DNA of 7,724 nucleotides from Fidelibacterota bacterium (GTDB taxonomy: Bacteria > Fidelibacterota > JAANXI01), in NCBI GenBank assembly GCA_018263365.1, contig JAANXI010000108.1, positions 1 to 7,724 of the forward strand. The letters run 5' to 3'. Position 1 is the stretch's first letter, and every line of letters starts with the position of its first letter. Both the position numbers and the translations under genes were made by a program. Shown piece after piece: positions 3,990 to 7,724 of this stretch. The notes below the pieces were generated by a model. The model was given only the letters and a program-made list of their open reading frames with translations. It searched no databases and was not told the origin of the DNA.

Positions 3990-6269
3990 ATGAAGTTGTT
4001 TAAGCAGGATCCACTCTCAAAAGTCCCGATTAAATACAAGCTGCCGCTTACCTTCGTGCTACTCTGCCTGGTGGCGTTCGGCATCGGCGGCTATCTGGTG
4101 GCAAATTCTGTATACCATTCCATGGAAGCAGAGATCCAAAATCGGCTCCGGAGTGAAGCGTACGCCCAGGCTACCGTACTGGACAAGAAGTTCGAAACGC
4201 TGAGTCGTCGGACCGAGGATTTCGCTTCGGACGGATACATCCGCACCCATACAGAATCGCTGATCACTACTTCTGCGTCAGATGGCTCCGATGTGCTTTC
4301 AACACATCTTCGGAAAAATAAATTACCCCTGGAAGAGGCCTTCGTTGGCCTGGCTGTTCTTGATAAAAGCGGAAAATTTCTCGTAAAGATTGGTGAAATA
4401 AACCAGCCAATCCCGGTAAAAATTCCTGCGCGGAATGGCTCGACAGTGACACAAATCATTCCTCTGGGGAATGGGGACGAATTTGCGATTATTACACCGG
4501 TTTGGAATATCACTCACACCGAAATACTCGGATCCCTCACGAGCATAGTGAAAACCGAGGCGATCCTGCAGGTAGCAGCAGCCGAATTTAATAACGCAGT
4601 CCGGCAGTCCGAGGGAGAAAGATACCTTACACTTATTGACAGGCGAGACGGACGGTTGCAGATACCGTGGATAACGCTTAGTGGGAATGGCGCACAAGCA
4701 CTCATCCCGGATGAAGGCATTGCAAGATATTCACAGCACTTGGGGCATCACGATTGTGGGCACGGGCAAACCATGTATGGTCAGAGTTATCCCCTGCAAA
4801 ATACCCAATGGAATGTCCTCGTTGAAATGAACGCGGCACCGGCGTTCGCCTCCATTAATTCCCTGGAAGGGAAGTTCCTGGGCGCCGGGATCCTTATCGC
4901 ACTCACCACGCTCGTACTGCTCTATTTTCCGGTGAAATTCGTCATTCAGCCGCTGGATTCCCTCAAAAACATGGCGCTCCGGATCAAGGACGGCGATTTC
5001 TCCGTGCGACTAAAAAACGACTCGGAGGACGAGATCGGACACCTCGCCCGAACCTTCAACCACATGGCTCAGGCAGTGGAAGAACGAACCACGAATCTGG
5101 AAAAAACCGCGAGAGATCTGCGAAACCGGGAAGAGGAACTCCGGCTGGAGCACCAGAAACTGGATACGCTTGTGCACTCCATGCAGGATGGGTTGGTGCT
5201 CCTCAACAAGTCAGGGGAAATTGTCCTCTCAAACCAGGCAGCGAAACCAATCATTGGAATTATCGAACGGGATATCTCCGAGTTTCGTACTTCACAGTGC
5301 CGGGAAAACGGTTCGGCGCACGATTGCATTCAGTGCCTGCGGACGAAATTCGGTTCTCATGCCTGCATTTTACGGACAGAGAACGGCGTGTACGAAGTGC
5401 TTTCGACTCAGCTGCCCGGCATGGATAACGAGGCAGGCAAGGTGCTGGTGGCCAGAGATATCACGGAGCGCGAGCGCATGCGGGAACGGCAGTCCCACCA
5501 GGAACGGCTCACCGTCCTGGGCAAAATATCGGCTGTTGTGGCGCATGAACTTAATAGTCCGCTGGCGGCTATCTCCATGTACAACCAGATGATGCAGGGA
5601 GAACTGTCGAAAGATTCGCCATACCGTGAACACACCGAGGTGATCCAGCGGAATACCCAGTCCTGCCAGAAGATTATCAAGGAACTGTTGGATTACGCCC
5701 GGACGCCCCAGCCGGAAATCGAAGAGGTGGATCTGAAACAGGTGGTACAGGACGTTCTGCGATTTCTCAAACCGGTCTACGAACGGAAAGAGGTGCGGTT
5801 TGATATCGAATCCGATATTCCTGAGGTGATGCTCAATGGAGACAAGGTGCAACTCCAGCAGGTGATCGTGAACCTGGTGATGAACGCCATTCAGGCATTG
5901 CCGGAGGGAGACGGGCATATCCGGGTTGCTATTGCCGAAGAAAAGACGGGATATAGTTTAGAAGTTTCCGATAACGGAACGGGCATCCCGGATGAATACA
6001 CTGACGAAATCTTTGAACCGTTTTTCACCACCAAGAGCAGCGGAGGCACAGGATTGGGACTCCCGACTGCCCACCGTATCGTCAAGGCTCACGGCGGTAA
6101 ACTTATGTTGAAAGAGACCGGCGATTCCGGCACGACCTTCCGGGTTCTGCTGCCGGAAGAAGGGGCATCTGAAAATCGTAGTACCAGAGATGGTGAATCC
6201 AAAGAAAATTATGCGATGTTCGACAGTATGAATGGGGGAGAAAATCATGTCCGTACCACAGTCAACTGA
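3990..6269 (+). CDS. Transmembrane sensor histidine kinase (sensor-HAMP-PAS-HisKA-HATPase)
   Basis: The 759-residue kinase should phosphorylate the regulator encoded immediately downstream. Membrane helix 1 is about 18-38. A periplasmic sensor of about 255 residues (41-295, Cache-like by layout only) is followed by helix 2 at about 297-319, HAMP about 320-372, and a short coiled coil to about 392. A PAS domain follows at about 393-490 and ends in the usual DITERERM. HisKA carries phosphoacceptor His519 in AHELNSPLAAI, and HATPase_c has an N box (NLVMNAIQAL, 628-637), G1 (DNGTGIP, 661-667), F box (FEPFFTT) and G2 (GGTGLGLP, 685-692). All catalytic motifs are intact, as in NtrB-like partners of sigma-54 regulators. 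Two patches are unusual: H250, H253, H254, C256 and H258 in the periplasmic part, and C437, C446, C449 and C459 in the PAS. GAGAGG (3976-3981) precedes the ATG. The signal is unknown; metal, redox or nitric oxide is inferred from the Cys/His patches and neighbours. Confidence 0.95.
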   Translation: MKLFKQDPLSKVPIKYKLPLTFVLLCLVAFGIGGYLVANSVYHSMEAEIQNRLRSEAYAQATVLDKKFETLSRRTEDFASDGYIRTHTESLITTSASDGSDVLSTHLRKNKLPLEEAFVGLAVLDKSGKFLVKIGEINQPIPVKIPARNGSTVTQIIPLGNGDEFAIITPVWNITHTEILGSLTSIVKTEAILQVAAAEFNNAVRQSEGERYLTLIDRRDGRLQIPWITLSGNGAQALIPDEGIARYSQHLGHHDCGHGQTMYGQSYPLQNTQWNVLVEMNAAPAFASINSLEGKFLGAGILIALTTLVLLYFPVKFVIQPLDSLKNMALRIKDGDFSVRLKNDSEDEIGHLARTFNHMAQAVEERTTNLEKTARDLRNREEELRLEHQKLDTLVHSMQDGLVLLNKSGEIVLSNQAAKPIIGIIERDISEFRTSQCRENGSAHDCIQCLRTKFGSHACILRTENGVYEVLSTQLPGMDNEAGKVLVARDITERERMRERQSHQERLTVLGKISAVVAHELNSPLAAISMYNQMMQGELSKDSPYREHTEVIQRNTQSCQKIIKELLDYARTPQPEIEEVDLKQVVQDVLRFLKPVYERKEVRFDIESDIPEVMLNGDKVQLQQVIVNLVMNAIQALPEGDGHIRVAIAEEKTGYSLEVSDNGTGIPDEYTDEIFEPFFTTKSSGGTGLGLPTAHRIVKAHGGKLMLKETGDSGTTFRVLLPEEGASENRSTRDGESKENYAMFDSMNGGENHVRTTVN
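6234..6240 (+). promoter_or_regulatory. Ribosome binding site choosing the response-regulator start
   Basis: GGGGGAG lies six bases before the ATG at 6247. The upstream in-frame ATG at 6232 runs into this site and has no good site of its own. The downstream ATG is therefore preferred. The site lies inside the last codons of the kinase gene, so the two proteins are probably made by coupled translation. Confidence 0.7.
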
Positions 6270-7644
6270 ATCCATGGATTTTAATCAAATCCGGATTCTG
6301 GTCGTCGACGATCAGGAAGACGTGCGCAGAGGACTCCAGCGCCTCATCGGCTCCCTGGGATGCGATGTTCAAATAGCGGAGTCCGGTGAGACGGCATTGT
6401 CCATGCTGCACGAGACAACATACGATATTGTATTCACAGACATCAAGATGGGCGGTATGTCCGGCGTCGACCTGATGGAGCGCATCACGGAAGAATGGAA
6501 TAATATCGAAGTGGTGCTTATCACGGGATACGGCACCATCGAACTTGCAGTACAATGCCTGCGGAACGGGGCCTCGCATTTTATCACTAAGCCGTTCAAC
6601 AACCAGGAGATTCTGGAATTCGTGGAGCGTGCCGGCTACAGGCAACTGGCAAAAAAACAGAGACGGCGCTCACAAGAACACTACCAATCGGAAAAAATTA
6701 TTGCCCGATCACGGGAAATGCACAAAGTACTGGAGATGGCAGAGCAGGTGGCTCCCAAAACGGTGCCGGTCCTGGTGGAAGGCGCAAGCGGTACTGGCAA
6801 GGAACTCATCGCTCATGCGATCCACGAGAAGAGCGGCATTAGCGGGAAACCGTTCCTCGCCATCAATTGTGCGGCGTTGCCTGACAATCTCCTGGAGTCG
6901 GAACTGTTCGGGTATAAACAGGGCGCGTTTACCGGTGCGCATGAGGATACAAATGGCCTGTTTCAGCAGGCGCGGGGCGGTACGATTTTCCTGGATGAGA
7001 TCGCCTCCATGTCCCTGGCATTCCAGGGAAAACTGCTCCGGGTGATAGAGAACAAGGTTATCCGTCCGTTGGGTGGCGGCGAGGATGTCTCCGTGGATTT
7101 CCGGCTGATCACCGCCACGAACCGGAACCTGGAGGAGATGGTGGAAGCCGGAGAATTCCGGGAAGATCTGCTTTACCGCATCGATGTTTTCAGGATCGAA
7201 TTGCCAATGTTGGATGAGCGGAGGGAATGCATTCCCGCGCTGGTTGAGCACTTCATCGAGCGGTTTTCCGCCGAAATTCTCAAGGATGGAGCGCAAGCCC
7301 CGGAGTTGACGCCGGTTTCACTTCGTTACCTGTGCGAGCGACAATGGAGCGGAAACGTCCGGGAACTGGAGAATACCATCAAACGGGCGCTGGTGGTCTG
7401 TGAGGGTGAAAAAATCCTGCCGTCGCATCTCGGACTGACTCGGGAATCGACCGATGACCTTGAGCCATACGAAGATCGTAAGCAGCAGGTCATCGAGAAT
7501 TTTCAACGACAGTACATCAACAAAGCATTGTTCCACACGGGCGGTAACATTTCGCAGGCTTCGGAAATGTGCGGCATCACCCGCGCTGCCTTCCAGCGGA
7601 TTATGAAGAAGCTGGACATTGAACGGGAGGTGGCTGTTTCGTAA
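6247..7644 (+). CDS. NtrC-family sigma-54-dependent response regulator
   Basis: From the preferred start the product is 465 residues. The receiver domain (about 12-130) has acidic residues Asp21-Asp22, phospho-acceptor Asp65 (FTDIKMGGMSG), Thr93 in LITGYGT, and Lys115 (TKPF). The AAA+ domain (about 150-385) has Walker A GASGTGKE (179-186), the sigma-54-contacting loop GAFTGA (226-231), Walker B GTIFLDE (245-251), the arginine-finger region with LLYRID, and sensor II WSGNVRELEN. The C-terminus (about 410-458) is a Fis-type helix-turn-helix, GGNISQASEMCGITRAAFQR. All motifs needed to hydrolyse ATP and open sigma-54 promoters are present. The gene overlaps the kinase by 23 bases in another frame, which marks them as a cognate pair. 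An alternative start at 6232 would add five residues. Targets are unknown; I saw no convincing -24/-12 promoter by eye in the window. Confidence 0.96.
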   Translation: MSVPQSTESMDFNQIRILVVDDQEDVRRGLQRLIGSLGCDVQIAESGETALSMLHETTYDIVFTDIKMGGMSGVDLMERITEEWNNIEVVLITGYGTIELAVQCLRNGASHFITKPFNNQEILEFVERAGYRQLAKKQRRRSQEHYQSEKIIARSREMHKVLEMAEQVAPKTVPVLVEGASGTGKELIAHAIHEKSGISGKPFLAINCAALPDNLLESELFGYKQGAFTGAHEDTNGLFQQARGGTIFLDEIASMSLAFQGKLLRVIENKVIRPLGGGEDVSVDFRLITATNRNLEEMVEAGEFREDLLYRIDVFRIELPMLDERRECIPALVEHFIERFSAEILKDGAQAPELTPVSLRYLCERQWSGNVRELENTIKRALVVCEGEKILPSHLGLTRESTDDLEPYEDRKQQVIENFQRQYINKALFHTGGNISQASEMCGITRAAFQRIMKKLDIEREVAVS

Positions 7645-7645
7645 C

Positions 7646-7690
7646 CTGTCGGTGACCGCTACCAGCGTCGTCGACAGTTGTTTTATCTTT
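7646..7690 (+). terminator. Likely terminator of the three-gene operon
   Basis: CTGTCG (7646-7651) can pair with CGACAG (7672-7677), with GGT/ACC pairs possible inside the loop, and TTGTTTTATCTTT follows. The stem begins two bases after the stop codon of the regulator gene. The long loop makes it less stable than a classical terminator, but stem plus T-rich tail fits the end of an operon. Confidence 0.5.
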
Positions 7691-7697
7691 CTGTCTT

Positions 7698-7715
7698 CAA
7701 CCCCTGCCGGGGTTG
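7698..7715. terminator. Second hairpin CAACCCC-TGCC-GGGGTTG
   Basis: Seven perfect, G+C-rich pairs close a four-base loop. No T run is visible before the window ends at 7724. It may back up the first hairpin or serve a convergent gene beyond the edge. Confidence 0.5.
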
Positions 7716-7724
7716 GGCATTCCC

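Noticed and set aside
5370..5918. Minus-strand open frame of 182 codons
   Set aside because: It lies entirely opposite the PAS and HisKA coding part of the kinase, whose motifs are intact, so it is a shadow.
6709..7296. Minus-strand open frame of 195 codons
   Set aside because: It lies opposite the AAA+ domain of the response regulator and has no features of its own.
7646..7724. Repeated hairpins at the right edge as a possible CRISPR or REP array
   Set aside because: The two stems differ in sequence and there is no regular spacing. They fit operon-end hairpins better.

Overview
The window looks like a bacterial chromosomal segment with about 50% G+C. The genus cannot be read from the sequence. 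RpoN-type (sigma-54) regulation, a RIC di-iron repair protein, and a phosphosulfolactate-synthase-like remnant resembling versions I associate with the Bacteroidota/FCB group make an FCB-type, facultatively anaerobic bacterium a reasonable but weak guess. All intact genes are on the + strand.

Layout: (1) 1-396, a leader with no convincing gene. (2) 397-996, a small secreted protein that I place in the DUF6448 family, whose predicted mature N-terminus is His-Cys, followed by a strong hairpin at 1037-1073. (3) 1139-1222, a promoter region with three separate inverted repeats, then 1238-1999, an intact RIC/YtfE/ScdA-type iron-sulfur-cluster repair protein. (4) 2084-3414, a decayed zone: a P1B heavy-metal ATPase that keeps its reading frame although most of its catalytic core is missing, about 560 bases with no recognisable gene, and a minus-strand C-terminal scrap of a likely phosphosulfolactate synthase. 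(5) 3423-3536, a hairpin and a promoter region with nested inverted repeats. (6) 3537-7644, a compact three-gene operon: a cysteine-containing Rrf2-family repressor, a membrane sensor histidine kinase (periplasmic sensor, HAMP, Cys-rich PAS, HisKA, HATPase), and an NtrC-type sigma-54 response regulator that overlaps the kinase by 23 bases. (7) 7645-7724, hairpins likely to end the operon.

Working model (inference): the operon joins two signalling routes. One is a cytoplasmic, probably Fe-S or thiol based, Rrf2 sensor. The other is a transmembrane phosphorelay with two Cys/His-rich patches. The nearby RIC gene repairs Fe-S clusters damaged by nitric oxide or oxidants, so the module plausibly responds to nitrosative, oxidative or metal stress. 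No convincing -24/-12 promoter was seen by eye in the window, so the sigma-54 targets of the regulator probably lie outside it. The most interesting items are the Rrf2-kinase-regulator fusion of regulatory logic, the C-x8-C-x2-C-x9-C motif in the kinase PAS, and the His-Cys N-terminus of the secreted protein.
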